Assembly (NCBI GenBank): GCA_044350425.1 | Contig: JBILHS010000080.1 | Coordinates: 1-27,856, forward strand | Direction: 5' to 3' | Length of the DNA stretch: 27,856 nt | From: M3007 sp044350425 | Lineage (GTDB): Bacteria; Bacteroidota; Bacteroidia; Chitinophagales; Saprospiraceae | In this document: piece after piece, positions 1 to 6,987 of the stretch | Layout: every line of letters starts with the position of its first letter | Numbering within the stretch: the stretch's first letter is position 1 | Notes under the pieces: generated by a model | What the model was told of the DNA's origin: nothing | What the model saw: only the letters and a program-made list of their open reading frames with translations | Database searches by the model: none | Translations under genes and position numbers: made by a program

Positions 1-40
1 AATGTGGTCAATGTGGTCAATGTGGTCAATGTGGTCAATG
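1..40. repeat. 9-bp tandem repeat, four copies
   Basis: The unit AATGTGGTC is repeated four times without error and continues into a partial fifth copy (AATG). The array may extend to the left of the window. The rest of 41-298 has no credible gene; it holds only the hairpin repeat at 184-269 and a 19-base motif at 159-177 that recurs inverted at 26435-26453. Confidence 0.9.
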
Positions 41-183
41 GGCTCCGCGCTTGTGATTAGTTTGGTCATGTGTATGCAATAAGTTAAAGGATATCAATTG
101 GTTATTTACTGGTCAGGATAAAATCTCTCACCGGGCAAAGTCATTGCCAATTCTACTTTGTCACTTTAGCCGCAGAGCGGCTT

Positions 184-269
184 AACGTCGGTAGAAATCT
201 GATCTAAGCATTGTTTTGGAGGTGCCGCGCACCGGAACATTTCGCTCAAGATTCCGGGGTGCTGCACCT
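184..269. repeat. Intergenic hairpin repeat, copy 1
   Basis: This segment begins AACGTCGGTAGAAAT and ends GCTGCACCT. It is matched in the same orientation by 26303-26386. Inside it, 221-238 and 251-268 form an imperfect 18-base stem around a 12-base loop. The second copy has the same stem with a single G-T wobble, so stem formation is kept while the loop differs. It is most likely a genome-wide intergenic repeat, located downstream of the rhamnosidase gene. Confidence 0.75.
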
Positions 270-298
270 TATTGAATGTTCACATTGCTGAAAACCCC

Positions 299-3067
299 CT
301 ATTTTTCAGGCTCAGATACCGAAAAGCTATACTTTCCTGACCCCGTTTTCAATACGACATATCCATTTTCCGTACCGCTGATCCTGATCTCCGGCAGACT
401 GGTCAGGGGCTTTCCACCCTCCTGGATCTTGCCTGGGTCTGAAGCAGGGACCAGAATCGTAGCTATGGTATTGGGCGGAATTTCAACGTCAAGGGTCAAT
501 GTTTTATCGGCTTGTTTCCAACTGCTTGCTGCCGGGCCGTATAGGGTATGAAGCGTTGCGGATGCTTCAGTAAATCCGCCGCCCGGATGGGGTTGAATGC
601 GGATGGCTTTATAGCCGGGTGCGTCTGTTTCAGTATCCAGACCCGCCATCACACGGTACATCCAGTCGCCGATGGCCCCATAAGCGTAGTGGTTGAAGGA
701 ATTCATCGTGATGGCCTGAAAACTACTGTCGGGCCGGATCCCATCCCAACGTTCCCAGATGGTGGTAGCGCCCATGGTGACCGGATAGAGCCAGGATGGA
801 TAGGTTTTTTGATTCAATAGCGTGTATGCCAGATCATTGTAACCAAAACGCGTCAGGACATGACAGAGGTAAGGCGTACCCAGAAATCCTGTGGTGAGGT
901 GATTGCCATAACTCTTAATGTTCTCCGCCAAGTTTTGAGCCGCCAGCGCGCGTTGGTTTTCAGGCAAAAGATCAAATTGCAAGGCCAGCACATAAGCCGT
1001 TTGGGTAGAAGACAGCGGCCGGCCATTGGGGGTGACATACTCGTTCAGATAAGCCGTTTTGATTTTTTTCAACAAGTCGGTATAGGTCGCCACTTCGTCT
1101 TTTTTACCCAGCACTTGTGCCGCATTGAGGAGCAATTGGGTAGAATGTGCGTAAAAGCACTGGGCGATCAGGTACTTATCTGTGATGGCCGAGCGACCAT
1201 CATTGTCGTCCGCTCTGCTGTAAAACAACCAGTCGCCAAAGTGGAAGCCTGTATTCCAGAGATCGTTTTTGCTTTCCTGACGCATGTATTCCACCCAGGC
1301 TTTCATGCTGGGAAATTGATCCTCGAGTATACGGCGATCGCCATACGCGAGCCACATATTCCAGGGCACGATCGTGGCTACATCGGCCCAGCCGGCAGAG
1401 GCGCCATTTCTTGGGCGCAGTACATTGGGAATAACCCAGGGAACCATGCCGTCGGGTTGCTGGTCGGCGGCCACGTCCTTGAGCCATTTGCTAAAAAAAT
1501 TGTGCGCGTCAAAATTGAAGGTCGCCGTACGGCTGAAAGCCTGGGCGTCGCCTGTCCAACCGAGGCGTTCGTCTCTTTGTGGGCAATCGGTAGGTACATC
1601 GAGGAAATTGCCCCGCTGTCCCCACTGGATATTGTGTTGCAACTGATTGACCAGCGGATCTGAGCTCGTAAAAGTCCCGGCTGGTCGCATGGCAGAATAA
1701 AGTGCCACGGCCTGGATGCTTTCAGGCTTCAACTCGCCAGGATAACCTTCAATTTTTGCGTACCTGAATCCATGAAAAGTGAAGTGCGGCTTGAATTTTT
1801 CGAAGTCGGATTTTTGCAGGTTCCCAAGCTTGTCGGCCCCTAGGCCTTTCAACGTCCAGATATCCGTGCAACGGGCCGCGCGCAGATTATCCGTGTAAAA
1901 GTTGCCCTGTTTGTCCAGTACTTCGGCAAATTTTAGAGTGATCTGATCCCCCCTTTTGCCCTGTGCTTTCAACTCGACCCAACCCACCAGATTTTGTCCA
2001 AAATCAGCCACTAGTTCGCCCTTGGGTGTACGGAAAATTTTAACCGGCTTGAAGGTTTCCTGTTTGCGAATGGGCTCATTATAGGTACCGATCAGGTTGT
2101 CTTTTGAAAAATCCTTCAATACAACCGGACTCCATTTCGAATCATTGAAGCCCGCAGCGGACCAGCCCGCTTGTTCCATACGAGCATCATAGGTTTCCCC
2201 GTGATAAATTTCCGAGTTGCGAATGGGGCCGTCTGTAGCATATTTCCAGGTGTCGTCTGTGCCGATGGTTTCTCGGCTGCCGTCGGCGTATTCGATCTCC
2301 AGTTGAAGCAGCAGTGAAATGTCCGTGCCATAAAACCCATTTACATTAGCCCAACCGATGTATCCACGCCACCAACCGTTGCCCAGGGTAATGCCGAGGA
2401 CGTTAGCGCCGCTTTTCAAAAGGCTGGTTACATCATAAGCCTGGTATTGAAGGCGTTTTTGATAGACTGTCCAGCCGGGCGTCAGGTAGTCCTGACCTAC
2501 CCGCTGACCATTGATCTCGGCTTCATACAAGCCATGTGCCGTGATATAGGCCGTTGCGGAAGCAATTTTTTTCTTTGCTGTAAATGCTTTGCGGAACATC
2601 GGACAGGGGCGGGTCGGATCCTCAGGTGCGGCGATCGAGATCCATTTGGCTTTCCAGTCGGTGGCCGTCAAAAGCCCCATTTGCCAGAAGGCTGGTTCGC
2701 TCCAGGCGGAGACATTTCCGGCGTTGTCCCAGACCCGCACCTGCCACCAGTATTTATTGCCCGATTGCAGAGCAGGGCCATGGTAAGGCACCCAAACGGA
2801 GGCATCGGAAGCGGTCTTGCCGGAGGTCCAAAGCAGTTTTTTCCCGGCCAGAAGTTCGGTCGAAATGGAAGCGACGCGAATTTCGTAGGCAGTTTGCAAC
2901 ACATTGCGTCGATCGGCATTGAGTTGCCAACCGAAGCGGGGTTGGAGCACATCGAGCCCGATTGGATTGATCAGGTTTTCGATGCGGGGGGTTTGAACCC
3001 GTACCTGGCCCTTAGCCGACAGGCAAAAGAGCATCAAAAGGATAAAATGAATGTGCTTTAATTGCAT
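299..3067 (-). CDS. Secreted alpha-L-rhamnosidase, GH78 family
   Basis: The 922-residue protein should hydrolyse terminal alpha-L-rhamnose from plant or microbial glycans in the periplasm or outside the cell. It starts with a Sec signal peptide (hydrophobic stretch about residues 6-20, ending SAKGQ). An N-terminal beta-sandwich region with a Bac_rhamnosid_N-like segment (NGWWRGYIGW, DDTWKY) follows. Then comes the (alpha/alpha)6 barrel containing the GH78 hallmark DVPTDCPQRDERLGWTGDAQ near residues 488-508, which includes the proposed acidic catalytic residues. TIWERWDG near residue 768 supplies the conserved second glutamate. A C-terminal beta-sandwich closes the protein. Length is normal for GH78. 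The ATG at 3067 gives a clean signal peptide. It stands alone; no SusC/SusD or other glycan-use genes are nearby in the window, so it is not shown to be part of a polysaccharide utilisation locus. Confidence 0.95.
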   Translation of the reverse strand: MQLKHIHFILLMLFCLSAKGQVRVQTPRIENLINPIGLDVLQPRFGWQLNADRRNVLQTAYEIRVASISTELLAGKKLLWTSGKTASDASVWVPYHGPALQSGNKYWWQVRVWDNAGNVSAWSEPAFWQMGLLTATDWKAKWISIAAPEDPTRPCPMFRKAFTAKKKIASATAYITAHGLYEAEINGQRVGQDYLTPGWTVYQKRLQYQAYDVTSLLKSGANVLGITLGNGWWRGYIGWANVNGFYGTDISLLLQLEIEYADGSRETIGTDDTWKYATDGPIRNSEIYHGETYDARMEQAGWSAAGFNDSKWSPVVLKDFSKDNLIGTYNEPIRKQETFKPVKIFRTPKGELVADFGQNLVGWVELKAQGKRGDQITLKFAEVLDKQGNFYTDNLRAARCTDIWTLKGLGADKLGNLQKSDFEKFKPHFTFHGFRYAKIEGYPGELKPESIQAVALYSAMRPAGTFTSSDPLVNQLQHNIQWGQRGNFLDVPTDCPQRDERLGWTGDAQAFSRTATFNFDAHNFFSKWLKDVAADQQPDGMVPWVIPNVLRPRNGASAGWADVATIVPWNMWLAYGDRRILEDQFPSMKAWVEYMRQESKNDLWNTGFHFGDWLFYSRADDNDGRSAITDKYLIAQCFYAHSTQLLLNAAQVLGKKDEVATYTDLLKKIKTAYLNEYVTPNGRPLSSTQTAYVLALQFDLLPENQRALAAQNLAENIKSYGNHLTTGFLGTPYLCHVLTRFGYNDLAYTLLNQKTYPSWLYPVTMGATTIWERWDGIRPDSSFQAITMNSFNHYAYGAIGDWMYRVMAGLDTETDAPGYKAIRIQPHPGGGFTEASATLHTLYGPAASSWKQADKTLTLDVEIPPNTIATILVPASDPGKIQEGGKPLTSLPEIRISGTENGYVVLKTGSGKYSFSVSEPEK

Positions 3068-3255
3068 CGCTGAATTTTTTCAACGCAGGCCACAACTAAA
3101 ACTGAGCAGGTGGTAGCCGCATCTTATTTTATGGATGCAAGTATCAAACTTTTGTTGGCTACTTAAGCTATTATGGGTCACCTATAATTTTCATTGCTGA
3201 CAACTGCCATAGAATGTGGGATGACGTATATTAAATCCAGGCCTGAAACATGAGT

Positions 3256-3321
3256 CGTCCCAGCGGGACGGAATCTTTGTAGAAAGTTTGTTTTCAATGA
3301 ATAAGCGTGCCATAGGTACGC
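3256..3321. repeat. Paired intergenic palindromes
   Basis: CGTCCC-AGC-GGGACG (3256-3270) is a perfect 6-bp-arm palindrome followed by GGAATCTTTGTAGAAA. Then comes GCGTGCC-ATA-GGTACGC (3305-3321), with one mismatch in the arms. The GTAGAAA tail after a GC palindrome resembles GTCGGTAGAAAT in the hairpin repeats near both window ends, so it may be a related intergenic repeat family. No gene is seen between 3068 and 3404. Confidence 0.6.
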
Positions 3322-3326
3322 TATCT

Positions 3327-3367
3327 AAAAAATCGGGGTCAACATTCCTAAAAACGTTGACCCCGAT
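3327..3367 (-). terminator. Rho-independent terminator of the Crp/Fnr-DUF2892 operon
   Basis: ATCGGGGTCAAC (3332-3343) and GTTGACCCCGAT (3356-3367) form a perfect 12-bp stem with a 12-base loop. Read on the minus strand it is followed by a run of six T (plus-strand A at 3327-3332). It lies 38 bases past the stop codon of the DUF2892 gene. Confidence 0.9.
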
Positions 3368-3404
3368 GGGCAGCATCTGTCTGCTTGGCGGCAAATCAAA
3401 TGAC

Positions 3405-3620
3405 TCAATTTTTTTTGTTCGGTGCCGGGCAGGTTGACATGCCAACGATGGCATACAGCGGGCAAAAACTCACCAGACTGGTCAGGGTAAAGACAACAGC
3501 CAGCACCAGGGCCACTATGCCCATGGTACCTGTAAGTGTTCCATTAAGATAGAGAAAAACGGCAATCGCCGCTACCAGCAGGCGAATAACGCGGTCGGCA
3601 GTACCCATGTTCGTGGTCAT
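3405..3620 (-). CDS. Small DUF2892 (YgaP-like transmembrane) protein
   Basis: This 71-residue protein has the DUF2892 pattern: a start like MGTADRVIRLLVA, then a hydrophobic helix (residues 12-26), a turn GTLTG and a second helix (residues 32-50), ending SFCPLYAIVGMSTCP. In E. coli the same membrane unit is fused to a rhodanese (YgaP); in Bacteroidota it is often a separate gene near rhodanese and YeeE genes, as here. A role as membrane partner in sulfane-sulfur handling is inference. The two C-terminal cysteines (SFCPLY and STCP) could be reactive. It lies 7 bases after the stop of a 36-residue ORF and is followed by a strong terminator, so it ends the operon that has an internal promoter at 3758-3803. 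Confidence 0.85.
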   Translation of the reverse strand: MTTNMGTADRVIRLLVAAIAVFLYLNGTLTGTMGIVALVLAVVFTLTSLVSFCPLYAIVGMSTCPAPNKKN

Positions 3621-3627
3621 AATTGAT

Positions 3628-3738
3628 TCAGTTTAATTTTGATGAAAAATGGTGGATCAACCAGCCGATGAAACCGATGACGCCCAGGCATAGGCTACAA
3701 ACATTTGCAAACTTGAATAGGACAGGCATCTTTTTCAT
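3628..3738 (-). CDS. Unannotated 36-residue membrane peptide
   Basis: An ATG at 3738 opens a 36-codon frame starting MKKMPVLFKFANV and ending HHFSSKLN. The middle, about residues 13-28 (CSLCLGVIGFIGWLIH), is one hydrophobic span with two cysteines three residues apart at its start, preceded by a basic N-terminus. I do not recognise the family. It sits between the Crp/Fnr gene and the DUF2892 gene on the same strand, 7 bases before the latter. The predicted start of transcription from the dyad promoter (about 3753) leaves only a ~15-base leader before its ATG. That placement, with the K-rich start, argues that it is a real gene rather than chance. Without protein data this remains moderate. 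Confidence 0.55.
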   Translation of the reverse strand: MKKMPVLFKFANVCSLCLGVIGFIGWLIHHFSSKLN

Positions 3739-3757
3739 CTTCCGGTTAATTTCGTTA

Positions 3758-3803
3758 CAAAAGTCGCATAAAGAACAGCCTACCTTATGTGACCTGGTTC
3801 ACA
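3758..3803 (-). promoter_or_regulatory. CRP-like dyad plus -7 box (site E)
   Basis: TGTGA-CCTGGT-TCACA at 3788-3803 is identical in both half-sites to the E. coli CRP consensus TGTGA-N6-TCACA. On the minus strand, 23 bases separate the 14-bp GTGA..TCAC core (3789-3802) from GACTTTTG (3765 to 3758), a near match to the Bacteroidetes -7 box TAnnTTTG. The dyad would be centred near -42, the class II activator position. It lies one base past the stop codon of the Crp/Fnr gene and drives the 36-residue ORF and DUF2892. Confidence 0.75.
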
Positions 3804-3804
3804 T

Positions 3805-4458
3805 TCACGAAATTATTTCGATCACTCCGCGGGCATGGCGCAGAAAACCAATTTGCTCAAACTGTCGGATCAGGCGCGAAATGACCTCCCGGGAAGCATG
3901 CAGATCATCGGCGATCTGCTGTTGAGAAATATGCAGTCTGGTGGATTTCAAAGCCGCTGATTTTTCCAGCAGATAGTGTTTCAGGCGTTCGTCCAGTTGT
4001 TGAAACACCACACTTTCGAGGGTATGCAACAACTCGTCAAACCGGTTGCCAAAACTATCAAACGCAAATCGCTGCCAGGCCGGAAAACGGCGGGTAGCTT
4101 CCTGGATCAACGAGGCAGGCAACAATAAAAGCGTACTGGGCTCCTGGGTGACTGCGTTGATGCGGCTTGTTTCGCCTTTGTAACAGGCCTTCAGGGTCAT
4201 AGCGCAGGTCTCGCCTGGCAAAATATAATAAAGGAATAGCTCGCGGCCTTCGGCATCTACTCTGGAAACTTTCACGGACCCTCGCAGCACCAGCGGGATA
4301 TGACGAACGACCCCACCCACCCGCATCAATTCGGTTTCAGGCTCAAAGTCGTTTTGTTGGCTTTGTTGCAACAGCCATGCAATCAGCTCGCTTTGGTCAA
4401 AAGCAGGGAAGGTTTCCCGCAGGAATGGTGTCTCAGGGTGTATAGGATCTAAAGTCAT
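3805..4458 (-). CDS. Crp/Fnr-family transcriptional regulator
   Basis: The 217-residue protein has an N-terminal beta-roll sensor domain (about 15-120), a long dimerisation helix (about 125-160) and a C-terminal winged helix. The recognition helix ASREVISRLIRQFE (188-201) has R190, E191 and R195 at the spacing of E. coli CRP R180, E181 and R185, which read TGTGA. FNR has V instead of the first R. The cAMP cassette is not conserved: the GE at 82-83 is followed by TCAMTLKACYKGETSR, without the CRP R-S pair. The protein has only two cysteines, C85 and C92, both in that segment, so a thiol-based signal is plausible (inference). There is no FNR-type N-terminal cysteine cluster. Downstream on the same strand are the 36-residue ORF and DUF2892. 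It is divergent from the T9SS gene, 48 bases apart. Its likely targets are the five dyad promoters in this window. Confidence 0.9.
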   Translation of the reverse strand: MTLDPIHPETPFLRETFPAFDQSELIAWLLQQSQQNDFEPETELMRVGGVVRHIPLVLRGSVKVSRVDAEGRELFLYYILPGETCAMTLKACYKGETSRINAVTQEPSTLLLLPASLIQEATRRFPAWQRFAFDSFGNRFDELLHTLESVVFQQLDERLKHYLLEKSAALKSTRLHISQQQIADDLHASREVISRLIRQFEQIGFLRHARGVIEIIS

Positions 4459-4465
4459 AGTCTTT

Positions 4466-4473
4466 TAATTTTG
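4466..4473 (+). promoter_or_regulatory. Bacteroidetes-type -7 box for the T9SS gene
   Basis: TAATTTTG fits TAnnTTTG exactly and would place transcription start about 30 bases before the ATG at 4507. No clear -33 TTTG box is present and no GTGA-N6-TCAC dyad is found upstream, so this promoter is not part of the proposed regulon. Confidence 0.4.
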
Positions 4474-4506
4474 CACCACACAATGTAGACATAAAACACG
4501 ATTATC

Positions 4507-5502
4507 ATGCAAAAAAATCTATTTACTCTATTGCTCGTACTCGGTCTATACGCGGGTACTTATGCCCAACAATTCCCATATCAATTCAGCTACACGAACG
4601 AGCCCTATGTTGCTTTGACCAACGGCACGGTGCTGGACGAAAATGAGGTGTGGGGCTCCGGCGCCCTGGTCCCCTTTGGATTTGATTTTCAATTTGGAGG
4701 GGTGTACCATAACAAGATGGTACTGGATGGCTACACCGGCGCTTTATTTACGGAAGCATTTTTGTTATCAGAAGATACCATTGATGCGATCCTTGGGTAT
4801 GCTGCATCTGCAGGAATTACGCCCAGGTCCAATACGATCGCCCGGTATATCACGACCGGAACAGCACCCAACCGAATTGCAAAGGCTGAAATGTTCCGCG
4901 GAGGTTTCGACGGACTACCCGGGGAAGTTTCCTTCCAGATATGGCTTTATGAAACCAGTAATACCATCCAGATCCGTCTGGGTGATCAAAACGTACCCGA
5001 CCCGAACGGCACTTTTTTTAATCAGCACTCGCCTTTGATCGGGTTTATGCTGGACTATTATTACGTAAACAACGATGAATCGGTGTTTCCGCAAGCGCAA
5101 TTTGTGGTGGGTACTCCGGCCTCGCCGATCGATAGCATTATTATCAACGGAACACTGAATGAGTCATTAGAAAATGGTCCGCAGTACGGCTCCACCGATA
5201 TTCCACTCAACAATTCAGTCTACACCTTCGCGCCTGGTTCAGTGTCTACCAAACAACCGCTTTTGAGTTCATTCAGGCTCAGTCCCAATCCTGCACAGGA
5301 CGTGGTTCGGATTGAAGGTATTGATGGCAACGAAGCTGCGCAGGTCCAGTTACTGGATGAACAAGGCCGGATGCTTGCGTTGTTAGAATTGCCCGCGGGA
5401 GAGACCGTTCTTCGTTTACCAGCGCAGATGATACCGGGTTTATATTTGCTGAGATATACCAGTGGTGGAAGATCTGCTGTATCCAAATTGATGAAGATCT
5501 AA
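4507..5502 (+). CDS. Secreted protein with T9SS type A sorting domain
   Basis: The 331-residue protein has a Sec signal peptide (MQKNLFTLLLVLGLYAGTYAQ with a cut after the A-Q region). A beta-rich body of about 230 residues follows, for which I recognise no enzyme family. The C-terminal T9SS sorting domain is about residues 255-331: it opens with FRLSPNPAQDVVRIEG, contains the mid-domain LLDEQGRML and MIPGLYLLRY patterns, and ends with a basic SKLMKI. Such proteins cross the outer membrane by the type IX system and are cut and attached to the cell surface or released. The stop codon lies in the 11-bp direct repeat that borders the inverted-repeat element at 5506-5615. Function unknown. Confidence 0.85.
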   Translation: MQKNLFTLLLVLGLYAGTYAQQFPYQFSYTNEPYVALTNGTVLDENEVWGSGALVPFGFDFQFGGVYHNKMVLDGYTGALFTEAFLLSEDTIDAILGYAASAGITPRSNTIARYITTGTAPNRIAKAEMFRGGFDGLPGEVSFQIWLYETSNTIQIRLGDQNVPDPNGTFFNQHSPLIGFMLDYYYVNNDESVFPQAQFVVGTPASPIDSIIINGTLNESLENGPQYGSTDIPLNNSVYTFAPGSVSTKQPLLSSFRLSPNPAQDVVRIEGIDGNEAAQVQLLDEQGRMLALLELPAGETVLRLPAQMIPGLYLLRYTSGGRSAVSKLMKI

Positions 5503-5505
5503 AGC

Positions 5506-5615
5506 AGACTACTGGACATTTTGACCTTGGACGCTGGACTTGCAAGCTGAAAAATTGAAAATCATTCACTTGCAGAATCGAGTCTAACGTCCAAGATCAA
5601 AATGTCCAGTAGTCT
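5506..5615 (+). mobile_element. 110-bp inverted-repeat element, copy 1, with 11-bp direct repeat
   Basis: The ends AGACTACTGGACATTTTGA and its complement form terminal inverted repeats about 35 bp long with only a few mismatches; the central ~40 bases are not paired. AGATCTAAAGC occurs exactly at 5495-5505 and again at 5616-5626, directly abutting the element, as a target-site duplication would. The full length aligns with the reverse complement of the element at 23404-23513, including the unpaired centre. It sits between two convergent genes. It codes for no protein, so it would depend on a transposase from elsewhere. It could also act as a bidirectional terminator hairpin. Confidence 0.7.
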
Positions 5616-5627
5616 AGATCTAAAGCA

Positions 5628-5867
5628 CTACCGTACTTCTTCGTAGGTAATATCCTCCGTTTTTGAAGAGGTCGTATTGCGCGTCTGCGTGGGCGCACAA
5701 CCCGCTGCGCCGCAACATCCGATGTCAAATATTGCCTGCACCGCAAAAATGCCGCCCGGCACCAGCAACAGCCACTGCGAAGTGCTCCAGGCCTCATGGA
5801 TGGCCCAGACTGCGATGCCTGCACGGAGCAGGCGCATGAAATGCCAATTGCTTAAAAGCGTGTTCAT
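5628..5867 (-). CDS. Small membrane protein with GCCGAAGC motif
   Basis: This 79-residue protein starts MNTLLSNWHFMRLLRAGIA. The ATG at 5867 is preferred over one at 5912, which would lie inside the rhodanese gene. It has two hydrophobic spans (about 10-24 and 31-48) and then GCCGAAGC at about residues 50-57, a dense cysteine cluster at the membrane edge, followed by a polar tail ending in EEVR. The plan resembles the DUF2892/YgaP transmembrane unit. It starts 7 bases after the rhodanese stop on the same strand, so the two are almost certainly co-transcribed: a split version of a rhodanese with a membrane partner. The cysteines might accept sulfur from the rhodanese (inference). Confidence 0.8.
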   Translation of the reverse strand: MNTLLSNWHFMRLLRAGIAVWAIHEAWSTSQWLLLVPGGIFAVQAIFDIGCCGAAGCAPTQTRNTTSSKTEDITYEEVR

Positions 5868-5874
5868 AGTAGGC

Positions 5875-6264
5875 TTATTTAACGGTTTTGTTTCCTGCTG
5901 CCAACCAGCCATTCATGCCTGGCGACATCTCGTATACCAATTTAAATTTCTGTTGGTGCATCATCTCAGCAGCTTGTCCGCTGCGACCTCCAACAGCGCA
6001 ATAGAGCAGCACGGGACGTGTTTTGTCCAGTTGTTTCACTTTTTGAGCAAAACTCGGGGAGGTGAAATCGATGAATTCAGCCCCAGGTAGTGAACCGGTC
6101 GCTGCGATCTCTCCCGGAGTACGCAGATCTATAACCTGTAGTGCGCTGTTTTTTTCGTTCAGAAGCGATTGGGCTTCTTTCACGCCGATCTTTTTTAAAA
6201 CCGGCTGTGTGCAGCCTGTTAACCCAAAAAACAGGGTGAATGCGATGAGGGATACTATTTGCAT
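5875..6264 (-). CDS. Rhodanese-domain lipoprotein
   Basis: The 129-residue protein begins with a lipoprotein signal (MQIVSLIAFTLFFGLTGC; lipidated Cys18), then a single rhodanese domain. Key parts are VIDLRTPGEI (44-53) and the active-site loop LYCAVGGRSGQA with nucleophile C89; MSPGMNGW follows near the end. It should transfer sulfane sulfur to an acceptor in the periplasm. The start at 6264 is chosen because it gives an immediate lipoprotein signal. Earlier in-frame starts at 6291 and 6327 lie within the inverted-repeat element 6278-6385 and would spoil the signal. It precedes the GCCGAAGC membrane protein by 7 bases. Confidence 0.9.
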   Translation of the reverse strand: MQIVSLIAFTLFFGLTGCTQPVLKKIGVKEAQSLLNEKNSALQVIDLRTPGEIAATGSLPGAEFIDFTSPSFAQKVKQLDKTRPVLLYCAVGGRSGQAAEMMHQQKFKLVYEMSPGMNGWLAAGNKTVK

Positions 6265-6277
6265 GTATTTGTGAATT

Positions 6278-6385
6278 AGATTATTGGACATGTTGACATT
6301 GAACCTTAGACTCAACAATGGAAGCACGCGACTTTCTTTTTTTTGGGACTAGTCCAATGTCTAAAGTCAAAATGTCCATAAGTCT
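6278..6385 (-). mobile_element. 108-bp inverted-repeat element, copy 2
   Basis: The left arm (AGATTATTGGACATG) and right arm (reverse complement AGACTTATGGACATTTTGAC) belong to the same family as the elements at 5506-5615 and 23404-23513, but are more diverged. Length is 108 bp against 110 for the others. The flanks GTGAATT (6271-6277) and GTGAAAA (6386-6392) share five bases, a weak trace of a duplicated target. It lies between the YeeE gene end (6395) and the rhodanese start (6264), so the rhodanese pair may have been cut off from, or given a new promoter relative to, the YeeE operon. Confidence 0.6.
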
Positions 6386-6394
6386 GTGAAAAAA

Positions 6395-6931
6395 TCAGTG
6401 TGGCAATTGTTCCCGGAAATACCCGTAGACCCAGGTGCCGGCAATAGCACTCAAAAGCGTGACAACGATCACAAAAGCGCCGCTGCCAATTTGAGCAAAC
6501 AAAGGTCCGGGACAAGCGCCTGTCATGGCCCAGCCCAGTCCGAAAATGATGCCACCATAAATCTGGCCCTTGTTGAATTTCTTGTCGTGAAACTCGATGG
6601 GCTCCCCATAGATCGTCTTCACCTTGAATCGTTTGATCAGGTAAACAGAGATCGCGCCGAGCACAACGCCAGTGCCGATCACGCCATACATGTGAAACGA
6701 TTGCAGGCGAAACATTTCCTGAATACGAAACCAGGAAACAATTTCGGCTTTGACGAAGGCGATGCCAAAAAGGATCCCGACCGCGGCGTATTTCAGGTTG
6801 TACCACCAGGGGTGTTTCAACTGCGACTCATTCAGACACATCGTGTCGAGCGAGCGTACTTCCAAGTCGGTATTGAGCGCTGCGGCTATTTCTTCCGCCG
6901 AGGGCGAGTGAAATTCTTTTAAGTTAGACAT
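6395..6931 (-). CDS. YeeE/YedE half-transporter, C-terminal type
   Basis: The 178-residue membrane protein has a polar N-terminal segment (1-45) and then about four membrane spans: VGILFGIAFVKAEIVSW, YGVIGTGVVLGAISVYL, GGIIFGLGWAMTGACPG and a final span near 152-170. GWAMTGACPGP (C140) is the conserved cysteine motif of the YeeE/YedE (TsuA-like) family, which moves thiosulfate or related sulfur compounds with help of cysteine relays. Full-length members are about 350 residues; this one is half that size and pairs with the next gene upstream, ending 56 bases before it. The N-terminal extension may be over-called: M31 (6841) is an alternative start just before the first membrane span. Confidence 0.88.
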   Translation of the reverse strand: MSNLKEFHSPSAEEIAAALNTDLEVRSLDTMCLNESQLKHPWWYNLKYAAVGILFGIAFVKAEIVSWFRIQEMFRLQSFHMYGVIGTGVVLGAISVYLIKRFKVKTIYGEPIEFHDKKFNKGQIYGGIIFGLGWAMTGACPGPLFAQIGSGAFVIVVTLLSAIAGTWVYGYFREQLPH

Positions 6932-6987
6932 TTTTCTTGCGAAGTAATTTAATGGAGAAGTAAAGAAAAAGCAGGGTAATCATTTGG

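Noticed and set aside
1..40. CRISPR-like repeat array
   Set aside because: The units are 9 bp with no spacers, so it is a simple tandem repeat.
860..1663. Long open frame (267 codons) on the plus strand opposite the rhamnosidase
   Set aside because: It is antisense to a clear GH78 gene, shows no domain or signal, and other frames there are open as well because of the codon bias.
6312..6806. 164-codon minus-strand frame overlapping the YeeE half gene
   Set aside because: It is out of frame with a clear YeeE protein and runs into the inverted-repeat element; no family features.
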